64,000 bases of DNA from positions 13,650,243 through 13,714,242 of the forward strand of contig NC_092642.1 in the NCBI RefSeq assembly GCF_039555335.1, read 5' to 3'. The position numbers and the translations under genes were made by a program. Under the pieces are notes generated by a model that was not told the origin of the DNA, did not search any database, and saw nothing but the letters and a program-made list of their open reading frames with translations. Shown here one piece after another: positions 12,448 through 26,734 of this stretch. Positions within the stretch are counted from its first letter, which is position 1. The number at the start of each line of letters is the position of its first letter. The stretch is from Amphiura filiformis (Eukaryota > Echinodermata > Ophiuroidea > Amphilepidida > Amphiuridae).

Positions 12448-15400
12448 TATAATTATTTTGCCAACTGAATCGTAATAATCACACTGAACAAGAGCATTCT
12501 ACAAATGAAACAGAGATATGTGTATAGAAATTGTTCTATTTGAAGATAAATACGAATGCTTTATTGCGCTTTTCAGAACTTCTCGTAAAGGTAATTTGAA
12601 TGTGCTGCAGAGTGGTTGAGGTGTACAGGACTTGTGTGAACATGCTACACTTAGAGCAGAGCGTACAAAATCCGGAATACCAATACAAATAAAGGAACCA
12701 GAATAAATTCTTTCATATATACCTTTGCATCGTTATTATAGATAATGTTGCTATTTCATTTTCATCATATCCTACTTCAATGCATGCATTTCATCTATAC
12801 ATGCATATTTTTGCTTTCTGTATAAATCATCTCACTTCCATATAAACCCTCAAACATGATCACTTTTAATCTTACATAAGACCTTACACAAATGCATATT
12901 CATGTCTCATGTATTATAATGTTTTTACAAACCAGACTATGGGAATCTTGTGTTTTGATATAGTTGATCATCTGTCTTCGGAAAGGCACTTTTTATTTCA
13001 AAATATCAAATTTCACTTGACACAAATCCGACGCTTTAGTAGTAATGTAAACTTAACCTATATCTGCGTTAATTTAATTAAATTAAATCAGAAGAAAAAA
13101 AGTCATCCGTATGAAAAAAACATATTTTAATGCAATAACCACATTCATTTAATGGAATCGCAAATCTTTCCCTAAGGTTAATCTTATTCAGTCACATATT
13201 CTATTCACATAAATTGTGTCACATAAATGTCCACCGAAAGAGATAATAAAATATTGTTTAATTAATCATTACCTTGTCGCATAGCAAAGATATTTGATTT
13301 TGTGTTATACTGTTATGTACAAATTAATACTGCTTCATGTCAACAGGTTTACCAAGATCTTACATAGAGGCCATATTGTGGGAAAATATGTCATTGCGCG
13401 TTATCCAGGGTGAACGAGATTCTCAATATAAGAAAGTAAAGATTGTGTTTTTATCTTTAAAAGAATTATAGTCAAATATTTCTTCTCAAGATATGATATT
13501 ATCTGCAATGAAGAAATATTTTATCCATAATTTTACCGTAGGATTTTTCTGTTCAAAATATCTTGCAGGATAAGGTCATGCTTGCTATAGCAGACGCGCA
13601 CAAACCACCAGTAATACAATTACATTCACAGACGCAGTCGAAGATGTAGATCTTATTTGTTTTATTAACAAATATCCTTTGTATAAAATCCTATCACTAA
13701 TTGATAAAAAAAAAAAAGCGAAATAAAAAAACAAACAACAAAATAAATTAAAAAAAACCGTTTTCGGACTAAGACGATTAGCGAGACGAAGAAAATGCTC
13801 TATCCAAATTCATGAATGCAGGACATTGATCACGTTGTGCCTTTGTACTGATCAATTTGCAGTACATTGTGCTTGGCTTTTCACGGGGGTGCACTCAAAT
13901 TATTAAGCCATAGCGATATCATGTGGAGAATTTTTGTACTTATTTTGGTATCACTGGATAGAGGATACCTACAGCTATACGTTGGTATCAAATTTATTAG
14001 TATAGGACATTTAATATAGAAAATTCGGGGTTTCCAGCTATACAATACTATAGATCCACCTGATTTGTACAGTTAAGTATACGATTCGTCTCTTTGCCGA
14101 ATTCATTAATCGCACTTAGGCGCGATTCGTCCAAATCAAGATTTCAATATCAACATCGGGGAGTAAGATTTATCATTAATTTTTGGTGGAAATAAAAGAT
14201 AACCTGAAACATAATCATAAGTATACAAAAACTCAATTTACTCAAAATTCTCGATTCGTCACTCTGCCGAATTCATAACGATATGATGGTAACTCACCAA
14301 ACCCCTCTATTTTTATTTTGATGGTCTTATGCCCAAGGTACTGGGGTAAAATGTTAAACTTAAATGATCGAGAGCAAAGGATGGATATCTGATTAGCTTA
14401 TGTCCTTTAAGTGTAAACACGAGCGTTTCTTGTTTTGATTCTGTTTTTTGCTGGATGAAAAAACTTATTGGGCTGGTACGTGTGTGGAAATTAGTGAATC
14501 AACGTCCAGGCGGCGTGCCTATGCGTAGCGCACTGTAAATCACTGCGCATTTTGTTTTTACAAAAACCCTTCGTACGTAGTACGACGGTTAAATACACGC
14601 AAAATACCAATCGTGATAATACAAGGCAAGGACGGAAGTTCGTAGAACTATATAGGGTTAACGTACGGTTTGAGTAACTGCTGTGCCCTTGTTTATATCG
14701 CCACAAACTTTCAAAAGATAACTTTATACCTCTTTAGCACATCACGTAGAATCCTTGTCTCTCTTGAGAATCGCTATCAGATGGTTTAGGCATAAAGCGT
14801 AAGAGCAAGTGCCGTATCCTTCCGTTGTGTCAAGATACTATCCACATATATGTCACATGCCTTTTGTTTACATAAAAATGACGCATTTAGTAAAGAAACA
14901 TTGATCGTCTTACGTTTGAAAAAGGTCTCAAACAAATAATGAACATGTTTGTGAAATAACTTCAACAAGGTGTTATGTGCCCCCAAAGTATTCCACAATA
15001 TTTATCAAAAGTTAATAAAATAACCTAAAAAAGCGAGATGTGCCATATTTTAATACGGATTTAGGCTAAATTCAAAATTGGTATCAAGCGTTTGTCTTTT
15101 GATCGATTATAGAAATAACTTTTGTAATTAAGGTGGCTGTATAAATGTGCCATACTTAAAAATTATTCACGCAAGAAATATAAAATATACTATCCACATA
15201 TATGTCACATGTCAAAGATTTGTTACAACATCGTTGTACTGCTATCATCAGTGTTCGACAAAGGTCCAAACTTGAGCCACCGGGCATTTGAGATTTTTTG
15301 ATATATGATTGTGTTTTCTTTCATTGTTAATGCCATTTGAATATCTTACTTTCATGTACCGTTGAGAGCGTCTACAACACCATGCCATCATACGTGATTT

Positions 15401-16625
15401 GCATTTTGGTCATAGTTTTCTTCTGCACGTTGGTACAAAAACAGTATTTCTCCAGTGAGTCTATATATCAGATGGCTAGGGCTTCAAGTATGTTTTGAGC
15501 ATGTCATGTCCACATGATTTGTTATGATTCTCTACAATATCAGTGGGAACAATCAGAGCATTGGTGTATGCAGTGGCGTTTATTTCTTTTTGACATGGTA
15601 ACATAATACTTTTATGGTACATATGCGCGAGAACCGCGGAAAAACTTTGCCATATTGAATCTAAAGTGGAAACGCGTGGATTCGCGCAAAGAGCATCAAA
15701 ATTGGCACTTTTAAGGGTAAAATGACAAAATATAAAGCTAAATTGGTCTGACACACACATACAGACGTCAACATTCGGAATGGTTTTACGGATCATCCAT
15801 TCTTAACAAAATATTGGGAGGATTCGTCCCCTGTCCTCCAATCAATCTTCAAGTTGTCTTTTGTTTGGTATTGGTCTAAACACATACAATGACTAAACGA
15901 AATTGTAAGACACATGTATTTATCTCTAAAAGAATTAAAGAAACAATCAGGTACTTGACATCTCGTAAAGTCTCTATTTCATAACCCTTGGATTAGATAT
16001 CACCCTGCCAATAACGGTCTAAACATGAGTCTCACAGCGGTATCCGATTTAATTAAAATACACTGTTTCCGTAATAAAGATACGTATTCCGAAATCATGT
16101 TTGTTTCTGGTTATCAGTTCCTCCAAGTTATCTCGAAGGAAAAAGATGTTTCAAATTTGGGAGCTTGGACAGGATTTTCCTCCATCTGTAATTCCTCCAT
16201 CTATGCAACACAAAAGAAACTTCGCATGGGTGTAATTGTTTTTATGCCTTATGTTATATGGTGCCAGCCTCTTTTCGGTAGAAATTTTCATGTTCTCTCA
16301 AAATATCTAAGAAACGGACAAAAGATAATAGCAGTAATTTTGTGAGAGACGTAATGCATTCTTCTCGTAATATGTTCTCTCATCATGTTCTCATTATAAA
16401 TCTATGAAAATGTCAATCGAGTATTCAAACTCAGGTAATTACTGCAATTGGTGCTTATAGGAAGTAGCTTGATTTCTCATCATAGAATACCAAATTTAAA
16501 ATCAACCACAGTAAGACATACTTCCATCCATATATAATCAAAATGTGATGTGAACCTGTCTAGGAAAACCTGTTTTTATACTTGCATCAGTTTCTCATAT
16601 ATTCAAGGCTGGGCTAGTATGGCGT
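12448..16625. other. Intergenic stretch, no gene recognised
   Basis: AT-rich sequence with short ORFs that show no domain or splice context. The only internal repetition I noticed is tatccacatatatgtcacatg, at about 14837 and again at about 15191. Confidence 0.5.
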
Positions 16626-17001
16626 CAGAGGATGATTTAAGGAAGCCCCATCATGCACTGTAAAAGTGTTATCACTAGAGTTTCAACTGCCACTTTACTT
16701 TTCAAATCCCATTGAACTCTGTGCAAAAGATGTTGTTTTAGAATTGCCCGTGTGTCATTATTTCTTGGTCGATTTCAGATCTAAAGTGATGTATGCATGA
16801 AGGATAATTCACACCTCCTGTATATAACATAAAATGTGAAATCGACCAACCTCTAGAAGGTGTTTTTACTGTAAATATATCTGTCCAAATTCAAATTTAA
16901 CCATGCACGTGTGTATGCAGTGGGCGGGCAGTGGTGTCGTGTTCACTCACACAGCTGTGCTAACCGCAAGACTTGCTGGGAAGTGCTTAAATCATCCTCT
17001 G
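16626..17001. mobile_element. MITE with 16-bp TIRs and 9-bp target duplication
   Basis: The element begins CAGAGGATGATTTAAG and ends CTTAAATCATCCTCTG, a perfect inverted pair. It is flanked on both sides by GTATGGCGT (16617-16625 and 17002-17010), a 9-bp target site duplication. The 376-bp body has no coding capacity. A 9-bp duplication is the usual size for Mutator-like elements (hAT makes 8 bp), so a Mutator-like non-autonomous element is the best guess. The perfect duplication suggests fairly recent insertion. Confidence 0.85.
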
Positions 17002-18844
17002 GTATGGCGTACCGCTTAAACGGCATATTTTTAACTTTGTTGTGGATCTTTTAAATTATACGAAACTTAATCTAAATGCGTTCTGATTGACGTTATAATA
17101 GTTGGTCTTAAGTTCATCTTCGTCGATTTCCAACTTCTGCCAGAAAATGAGGATTTGACTATCAGCTTTCTCTCAATGTTGCTTCTTTTTTCTTATTTTA
17201 ATAGAATATAAAATGTATATGATGCATTTTCTCACTCTTTCGTTTTCTTTACCAAAGGTTATCATTTTAATAAGAAAAAGCGAAAGTCATTTCAGCTGGT
17301 TTTACAATCGATAGCATTCTTCATTTTTAGTTACAAAAGTGTATAAAAAGTAGGAATACGAGCCTTTACGGTTGTGTCAGTGGCTGGTATGTGATATCCT
17401 TTTGTCTGTTACATTTTGTAAATATGTTTGCGTCTCAAGCCGGTCATTGACGCTGGCAGTTATGAAAACATCCTTCACACACAACATTGAAAAATCGAAA
17501 AATTTGTGTTGTTTCTGTCTCACATGTTATCCATTTAAAAGCACTTTCATTGATGGTTGCTTTTTGTGAGATTTGTTGGTTATCCTTTTTGATCCCGTAG
17601 ACAATATTTTCCTGAAGCAGCAACTAGCATTGTCGTATCATTGAACAACTTGACTTTATCAACTTCCCTTCCATTAATTCTTAGAATTTATCATATTTGT
17701 GCTCTAAGAGGATTTTTACCATAATATGTAGGTCCTCAGAACAAACATCCGTATATGATATACGAGTACGCAATGTCTAAGAATTTAAATATTCGGCTGT
17801 TTGCATATGTTTGAAATAAATATAGATGTTAAATATAGTCACGATTATGTGAAAAAACTGAAAAGGAAACATGCTTTTTCAGCAACTTGGTTCTCTCATT
17901 TGAAAGGAAATGGAAATGAGAGCTTACGCGTAACTCACTCCAAACATTGTCAATTATTTCAATAATACGAATCAATCACACTTCATCTAAGCAACACCAA
18001 ATGAGATATAATATATCTAGTTCATAGCATCATTGAACTCTTATAGAAAACATGATGTCGTATTTTTGTTTTTCTTCAAACCATTCGTGGTATCAATCCC
18101 AAACATTATAAAACTCTTACAATCCTAGAAGAATAACACCAACTGATATTTAATTTCAATTATTGAGAACTGAAAACGAGTACTTCTAAATGTACGGTTA
18201 AATAATGTATGCTTACTGGGGCCTGTAACATCAATACATACACATATTTTCAGTAGTGTAGCAAATTCTGTTATGAAGGTTAATATAGCTTAATAGTATT
18301 GAAAAATGTATCATGACTTCGCTACTCTCTGACATTTCTTTAAAAAATAATGTTAATTAATTTTAACCATATCTAACAGTATATTTAACCAAATTTAACA
18401 GTATGCCGTATATGACCAAATTAACAATATAGTGGTGTCAAACAGGGAATAATAACAGGCATGTATGTAATAAAATCGTGAGAGTCATGCATACCATAAA
18501 AGCATTTAGGGGAATGTTGTTCTTAATTATGATCACGCATTTTTGATTTGTATGTGCTCTACTTCTAGCGTAATATTATTTTACCCGTTCTAGCGACGAC
18601 AATACAAAATGAACATATCCTACAACTTGGTAATAAGCGTGCTGATACGTATTTAGTACTTAATATCCATTTTATAATAGTAACGATGTGTGCTTAGTTA
18701 AATGTCAATGAGAGTGCAATATAAGGATATTCACCCTTGACTTCGAAGACATGCATCCAATAATTCAGTCATAAGGATTATAATAGAGTCTCAGCTAGAC
18801 AATCACTTACGTTAAGGAATCTTTGAATAGCTGTAAATCACAAC

Positions 18845-19228
18845 GTGTGCAGTAAGTTGTGCCTTCCTAATCATACGCCAGTTAATGCTTTGGTAAAAGC
18901 TTATTCACCTAATAGTATGCACACTCATGAACCGCTAAATGTGTTTCAACAAGTCCATTGTGACAAGATTATACGACCCGAAGCACGCAAGAAAATTGCT
19001 AGCTACAACTGTGTTCCTCCTGGTTTCTATCGTTGCATTTATACTCTGTCGCTGAGCGACATCAATGGATTGCTGCCCAATAAAGTAGAGCGCTTTTTGC
19101 TTCTTGGGAACCTGATTGGTCGGAAATTACGTTCAGTATTGAATATAATTAACATGATTAAGCTTTACCCAAATCGTGCTAATGCTTTGTGTGCATCAAT
19201 TAAGGCTACAATTAAGACAATTTGCTAA
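18845..19228 (+). CDS. Unrecognised ORF, possible degenerate exon
   Basis: An open frame of about 127 codons with no convincing ATG at its start, so if real it is an internal or terminal exon. A gtgtgcag just upstream could serve as a splice acceptor. The protein is not low-complexity. Its last ~45 residues (containing GRKLRSVLNI and a later NALCASIKAT) have the spacing of amphipathic helices that end some CARD/death-fold domains, but this is a weak impression and I do not assign a function. The frame is broken in the duplicate at 1353-1577. No neighbouring exon was found. Confidence 0.2.
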   Translation: MCSKLCLPNHTPVNALVKAYSPNSMHTHEPLNVFQQVHCDKIIRPEARKKIASYNCVPPGFYRCIYTLSLSDINGLLPNKVERFLLLGNLIGRKLRSVLNIINMIKLYPNRANALCASIKATIKTIC

Positions 19229-21484
19229 AACTCTACAAATCATTATACTATTGTATACTGAAATACAAACCTAGAGCACACCGTTCCACTGTTGGTTGTT
19301 CCTATAAGATGCATCTTTACATTGTTAAGGCAGATATAATTATACAAAGAAGATGTATATAGTGTCGTAGCTAAAGTGACATAATATGTCTTTGTTGTTC
19401 TTTAAAATTAAGCCTTTACTGCGTTCGGTACTTACAATATACACAAAATGAAATCGTTTTAGAGAAAAGAGATATACATTGATCGAGGGTCCAAAAACTG
19501 GGTATTTGCTAAACATAGTAAATGTAGTTAAGAATATAAATTAAGCAATGTAAGCGACCTTTCAGACTCATTACATATTTTGCCTTAATATATACAAAGT
19601 ACACAGAATGATAGGGGATTTATCTTGGGATTTTATCATTTTGAACGAATCAACAGTACTGCTACCAGAATTTTGAATCCACAGATTATATTCAGATGAT
19701 ATCTTGATAATATCTGCCGGATCAAGTAAAATCTATCGTAAAAGGCACTAGCCACTATGTGTAAATAAATAATACAAAACAGATACTGCAATGTTTCCAT
19801 TATTCGATTTTCATTATCTGAATCAATATATTATTGACAAATAACACTTTGGTGTTTTGCAAAAGTTCATTCTACAGATCATATACTTTGAAAACTTGCT
19901 TAATTTATTGTTGTTAATGAGCTATGTACGTTTTACAAAAGGGTTGTTGTTTCAACCCTCTTTACAACATAACTCAAGAATCACAGGACCTACAAAAGTA
20001 TATCTGTGATATTTTAATTTTCTACACGCTCGCTAGAAATTGAGCAATGCGATTTTTGCTAAAGCTCACTACCATTCGCAAGATGTTGTGAACTACATTT
20101 TTTCCGGCTGCATCTTTTCCAACAATACATCGTATAACCTTAAACCTGTCTGTTCCTAAGTAAATACAGAGTATCTACAAGCAAATAACATAGTAGATAG
20201 CGTATTGCAATTGGAAGGTAAATATTCTCAAGTTTTCTGTCAGGTATTCTGCAAAAATATAGAGATGTATCTATTAGAACGTTAACAAAAATAGATACAG
20301 TATCTCTACATGGGGGAGCAATTGGCTTTGCGAAAAATGTCAAAATGTATTTGTTACAAACGAAAAATCGTAAACTTCAAAATTGGATTCTCAGTCCAGG
20401 TTTTCATGAAATTATTCTATACCGCAAGCTATACAAAATTGACTTACACAAAATGCTGCATATAATATTGACAATATCAATGCTAGTTATTACTTTGTAT
20501 GCATAGGTGTGAAACAGGAAGCAACTATTTTCATATTGTTTTGTCTGCATTATTTACGAATTTGCATTAAAATTGTATTGTACTATGGCAGAGTATTCGT
20601 ATCTACAAACGTACTTCCTTTATTAGGAAACAAAAATCCTTGATCGGTTTAAAATCCGTGAAAATTCTGTAATCCAACACAGATCTTGCATAGATTTTTC
20701 AAGCGATCGCAGGTTTTTCACCAAAAATGTCTCCTAGTAATTGTAAAGTAAATTAATTGTTTTTAAATCTACATAAAATATGTTTATGTATCTATAACGG
20801 CAAAAGGACTATTAACCCTAAAACTGCTGAGCAATAGTTTGTAACACGGACTTCGAAAGGGTTGGGATGTTATCCCCCCCAATTGTCTATTATAAAAGTC
20901 ATATACCGTTAAATTCAATATACAAAATGTACTGCAATTGGTCTTTTCTATCTTTTTGTCATAATATGAGCTCCCTTGCAAAATCGGGAAATTCTGGGTA
21001 TGTACAAAATTATAGGCAAAATTGATGTTCGGCTAAAAATTCTACGAACACGCGATTACACCGAATTTTCTCCTAAAGATAAAAGGAAATGACTATTTTA
21101 ATTTTAAATAATGAAGAAGGAGGCGGCCTATATGCTTTACCCTGGCAGGGCGTAAGACAATGCGAAACACAAATTAATATATGCAAGGATCGGTAATTTT
21201 AAATTGACAAACACAAGGAAAAAAAACAAGTCAATATCTCTTTAAATAATTTTACAAGAGGAAATGAAAATCATGGACTTTACTGTAGAAACTTTAAGTG
21301 GGCCTCACACCCCTTCCCGTGGGCATCTTTGATGTTCGCCCCCCCCCCCCCCCTTAAGGGCTAGGATATCAATTTTATCAATACAATGAGTGTCTACGAT
21401 GGATCTACGATTTGCTGAAGTCGTTTGTGCGTAAAGACTCGCATTTTGTTTTAACGGATTGAAAGAAAACTATAGGGTAAACAT

Positions 21485-22158
21485 CCCAGCAAACACAAAA
21501 CGTTTTAAAAACGTTTTAAATATGTTATATTTTGGCTTTTGGTTTATGTTAAAACGTGTTAATAAAATTAAAATGTCGGGTTATATAAAGGTCATGATAA
21601 CGTTTTAAAACGTTTTGTATGAAAACACACTACAACAATATTTTTAAATGTTTTCAAAAATGTTATTGTAAACTATTTTTGCAAACATTTTTGCCAAATA
21701 TTGTGTCAATACTTAAATAACATTATGTTAAAATATTTGAACCCAGCAAACACAAAAATGTTCTTAAAATGTTTTTTTCAAAACTTTTTAATAACATTTA
21801 AATGTCGGGTTATATAAAGGTCATGAAAGCGTTTTTAAAACGTTATTGAAAATATTTTGGGCAAACATTTTTCGCAAAATATTTTTTCAACCCCAAAATG
21901 TTTTGTATCAAGTTTTCAAGAATGTTTTTGGAATGTTATTAAAACGTTTTTATACCCTTTATATAACCCGACATTTAAACGTTTTCTGTAAAGCATTTTT
22001 TGTTTGCTGAGCAGTAGATTATCAAAAAATGTTTTTTAGGTTATGAAAACGCTTTATACTCTTAATATACCCTTTATATAACCCGACATTTAAACGTTTT
22101 CTGACAACTTTTTATAACCTTTTGCGAATGATGTCGAAAACGTTTTGTGTTTGCTGGG
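21485..22158. mobile_element. Palindromic MITE, CAGCAAACAC family (copy 2)
   Basis: The same element as at 4038-4713, carried by the second copy of the large duplication at the same relative place. Differences are few and mostly in T or A runs, so it was inserted before the duplication. Confidence 0.8.
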
Positions 22159-22263
22159 ATAGGGAGGTTCGTACACCCCTTCGTTCTTCTAGGGGTAATG
22201 ACAAACAAACATTTCCATAATACCGTATATAAAGCACTATTTTAACAAATTAATCGTTCAAAC

Positions 22264-22768
22264 ACGAGCTTCAATACTGCGGTGACCTTCATTTGGTATT
22301 TTTATATAACTACTAAAACAAAGGATAACAAACGAATGTACAGGAATATCATATTATTTGTAAACTTATCAAACTAAGAAGGAAACTGAGCGGCTAAAAT
22401 ATATCGTTAATAACCAAAATAGGTTTATTTTGTATGATTTTTGCCGTTTAACGGGGCTAATGATCAGATGGATAAGGGACTTGCCACTCGAATCCGCAAA
22501 GATCTGCATCTTAACGAGCTTCAATACTACGGTGACCTTGATTTGGTACTTTTATATAACTACTAAAACAAAGTATAACAAATGAATGTACAGGAATATC
22601 ACATTATTTGTAAACTTATCAAACTAAGAAGGAAACTGGGCGCCTAAATAATATCGTTAACACCCAAAATATGCTAATTTTGTATGATTTTGGCCGTTTA
22701 ACAGGGCTAATGATCAGATGATGGATGATGGACTTTACCACTCGAATCCGCAAAGATCTGCATCTTAA
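22264..22768 (+). repeat. ~250-bp tandem duplication, two units (copy 2)
   Basis: Equivalent of 4820-5328 in the second large copy: units 22264-22513 and 22514-22768. Confidence 0.85.
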
Positions 22769-23933
22769 TAAAATAACCCAAGAAAGGTCATCGATGCACA
22801 TATCTTCAATGCAACGTTGAACATTGTTGAATTGCGCAATAAATATATAAATAGCAGGCATCATCTATAACACTTTAAAAATGACCCCACATTAGATGTG
22901 AGCGTATGATATGAAGACTTCCAATTCTTATTTTAACACTGATATATTATATCAGTTTAAAACAACAATCGGCCAAACATACCTAACAAGTTAATATTGT
23001 CTTTTTTTTTCTCGACCAGTTTATTACATTTTAAATTGAAAAATCCCTTAAACTTGAACACATGAAAATACATTCTATTAGAAATAGGCAAAGCAGTCGT
23101 GAAAGCCTCCTTAAGAATGTCACATTTGAAACACTGACGGGAAAAATAAGTTTTGATGTATTTATCACGCACACGTATGTCTACTTTGATAGGGTAAACC
23201 CTGGAGAACATATCACTGACAAGGACCTGTCGCATCTCGCTTGAGCTCCTATCAACACGTATTACCCTTGTAAAATCTATATTCGACTTGTTAGTTTTAG
23301 ACAGGGGAGCACGCCCCGACTAGCCTACGGTAAACAGGTGCTTTAGAAGACCACTGACCTCCATTTTTGCCATGGAGGCCGTTAGCATTGGTATCGTGGG
23401 TCATGGCAAGCGCACACTTTGTCCATCCGTTGTTTGTCTGGAATGCATGTCCATTAAATTGAGTTGGTGTGCTGCGAAGCAGAGTCATATTACTTTTAAG
23501 GTCCGTACTGGTACATTTGGTATAAAAATACGATACAAATGTAATATAAACAACGTGTTCTTTGCTTCTGGGATAAAGAGGAGAATTCACCAGCTCCCAA
23601 TATTAAGTGTGCTGTTGAGCCATGCAGGCATTTGTCAATAGCCATTGGGCTAATAGATTAAATTTTAGAGGTAAAAAATATTTATTTGGAATTGGTGGTC
23701 TGTTCTGCAAGATCATACAGGTTTGCTTTCAATTTAATTATGGCTTATGGAAAGTATTGCTTATCAGTTTGGAGAAATGTACATTGCTAATCATGCTAAT
23801 ATCAAACGATATCGTTGAAGAATAAGGCGACTTCTAAGTTTAATTGTTTGTTTGTCCTCGACCGCCCTCTTGTCAGACCGCACCAATGTTATTTTTTATT
23901 TATTTATTTATTTTTCAGATTTGTAGTATTCCT

Positions 23934-24199
23934 GGGCCCAAAGCTAAGCTAGGATCATTCATGGTTGACTTAAAACAAATATATTTTGCATCGTCAATAT
24001 GCAAAGTTAGTTTGTGTTTATGTCATTATATATCAATGATGTCAAAATACATTGGATTTGTATCCATTTTGAAATAATTTTAATGATTTCATAATGGACT
24101 ATGACATGAACACAGATTATAACTTTGCATAAGACACAAAATGTTTTTTGACTTATTTTTCGTTTTAAGTCAACCATGAATTATCTTAGCATTTTGCTC
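23934..24199. mobile_element. Inverted-repeat MITE-like element (copy 2)
   Basis: Copy of the element at 6493-6757 within the second large duplication, with the same arms and spacer. Confidence 0.6.
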
Positions 24200-24542
24200 T
24201 GGCCTTTGCAGTTACGATACTTGTATGGAACTTTTCAAATATTTTTGCCGACAATATGTCATACTCGTTGTCGGTACACTGTCTACATGCGTGGTTCAAT
24301 CGCGTCTGCAGTATGGCCTTAGATACCAAAATCGTGGACATATATTCGTGTGCATATATAAAAATATTATATAAGATAACATCGCAGAAGATGTTCAACT
24401 GATAGAAGTTAACGTAGGGTTATCCAAAAGTGGCCATATCGAGAGACCTTGGTCTCCGATACGGCTGAACTTCCACTGGTGAAGGGGATTTAAAAAAACA
24501 ACTAATCATTCGTTGTCAAGATTATTTCTTTAGACCAATAGA

Positions 24543-24816
24543 TATTAACATAGAGCAGAGAAACTAAATCATTAGCTTGCCAGTATTATTACACAGCATT
24601 TCGAACACAATTATCATGATTATCGCGATGGAAAATATATAGCAATTAGGTTATAATTAAAAAAAATGTTTGAAAGTGCATTAACATAGAGCAGATATAC
24701 TAAAGCATTTAGCTTGCCACTATTATTACACAGCATTTCGAACATCATTATCATGATTATCGCGATGGAAAATATAGCAATTAGGTTATAATTTTTAAAA
24801 AATGTTTGAAATTGCA
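24543..24816 (+). repeat. ~136-bp tandem duplication (copy 2)
   Basis: The same two-unit array as at 7101-7371, carried by the second large copy. Confidence 0.85.
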
Positions 24817-26734
24817 AGCGGCCTCTTAATTATTCCGGCCTCATTTAGTTGCAAATTTTATGACTTCTTTTTTCTCGGATTCAACCTGTTCAAAGACGCA
24901 ATTAAAGTAATAAGAGATTGCTAATAATATCGTCTTACAATAGACAGGATGTGCTCGTTAGTGTTCATAATTGTATTATTATGTACTTTTTCAACGAGAT
25001 GACAGTATATAAGGTAAGATAATTGCCATTAATATCTTTGCACTAGAGCAATTATACCTAAGATGATATTGCAACAATAAAGCCACCTGTTATCAGATTA
25101 TAAAAACAATGACAAAATTATCAATTTAAATTGGTAGCACTGAAATAATAATGTTGAAGTACGAATTACCTGTCCAATCAACTGGAATTAATAAGATGAG
25201 CTGATCGTAATTTATTTCCGCTCGTTATCTTGGTCTGATTAAATTGACCTAAGTTTAAAAGACAGCAGTTTTAAAACACCTTGTACATGTTGTATTGTAT
25301 AAACCTTTAGATGTTTATTGGGCCGTAAAATGCAATTTAGCATTTGTTCTATTTGCATTTAAGTGATACAAACCTAATAGTAACCCAACGGTGGCCCTCG
25401 TGTGTGTTTTATATAATAAAGTCACATTACATCTTGTCCACAAATGTCAATGTAAATTAAAGATGAATAGACATGATTGAAATTAATGCAATTTATGATG
25501 TTAAGACAGCTTACACGTACCTCGTAAAATACAAACCAATCGGAATGTGGCACTAGCGACTTACGTGTAAATGGAATTGTATTACATCTTATGCATTAAT
25601 GTTATATCAGAACATAGACTCTATTTAGAACCATATGTATTTGATATCGTGATTTTAATTACAAAAACTAATCATTTTAATCATACGTCTCTCAACAAAT
25701 ATCCGCTATTTAATAAACTGTCATTGTCTTTCAAATACATCACGTGTTTTGCGGTACTGTGATAAACGCACAAAATAATTGGAATTTCATCAATCTAGGC
25801 CACTTGTACACTTGGGGGAAGATAATGTACCTATTTTAGGTCTCTGGAGTACAATTGTATATCAAAATAAGCCGATTTAGTCGACTTATGTTCCCCGATT
25901 GGTTTGAAATTTTCACTGCTTCAATCAATTGTACGTTCTTATATTGGATAGGAGGTATTTTTCTATTGTCATGCCCTCTTTTCCGCTTGTTGCTTTAAAA
26001 ATAAAATATAGGTTGCCATGTCATTTTGACGGTATAAAAATAATTTGGCTGTTAGAGCTTCATGCAGTTTGCTTATAGATTTGAAGCATATAATGCAAAC
26101 TTTGTAATGTTTTTTTTTTAATATGGCAGGCCAAAATCGAACAGATGTTGTAGGGCTCTTATCAATATGGTTTAACTGGATCTTGTTTAGATTTAAATTG
26201 CGCTTTAATGATGAAAAATCTGGAGGAGTTACATTTGTTATTAATGAGGTAGTTTTATTTATATCAGAGAGATTGCAATGTTGCATACGCGCTGCGTAGA
26301 CCGTTCGTTCTTCGCACGTGCAGAATCAATAAATGCTGGCTTAATACGCGATCTCGCCTGGTCACAGGAGAGTGGTTTTGAATAGTTACACGGGCGTATG
26401 ATCACGGCGTTTATTATGTTTTGGAATTCAATAAATTATTTGTTTGTATATTTTAGGTGTAATAAGAGTAATATAAAAAATACCTTCTCTTTGTTATGGA
26501 TTTTTGTTGCTTTAAGGCTATTTCGAGTGGAGAAACGTATTCATTGGATAAAGCCCAGGTATATAGCAATCAAGAGAAATGGGAGACATTTGATTATTCC
26601 TTCTGAAAGAGAACTGAGAACATGGCTAATAAACAAATGACTGATTCAGAAATGATACAAGTTAGTGTTTACGATAAAGATAGACTAGTGTTTACTTACC
26701 TGCTATGATATAAAGTTGTTGTTTTTTAATTTCC

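Larger units (their letters stand above)
17503..26701 (+). repeat. Large direct duplication, copy 2
   Basis: Second copy of the block at 1-9265. The offset drifts from 17502 at the left end to about 17437 at the right end because of small indels. One longer difference is a replaced segment: about 19567-19601 here versus about 2064-2147 in copy 1. The sequence continues past the duplication into a CpG-rich stretch that is missing from copy 1 because of the gap. The left junction at 17503 is clean: the bases before it have no counterpart in the window, since copy 1 starts at position 1. Confidence 0.95.
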
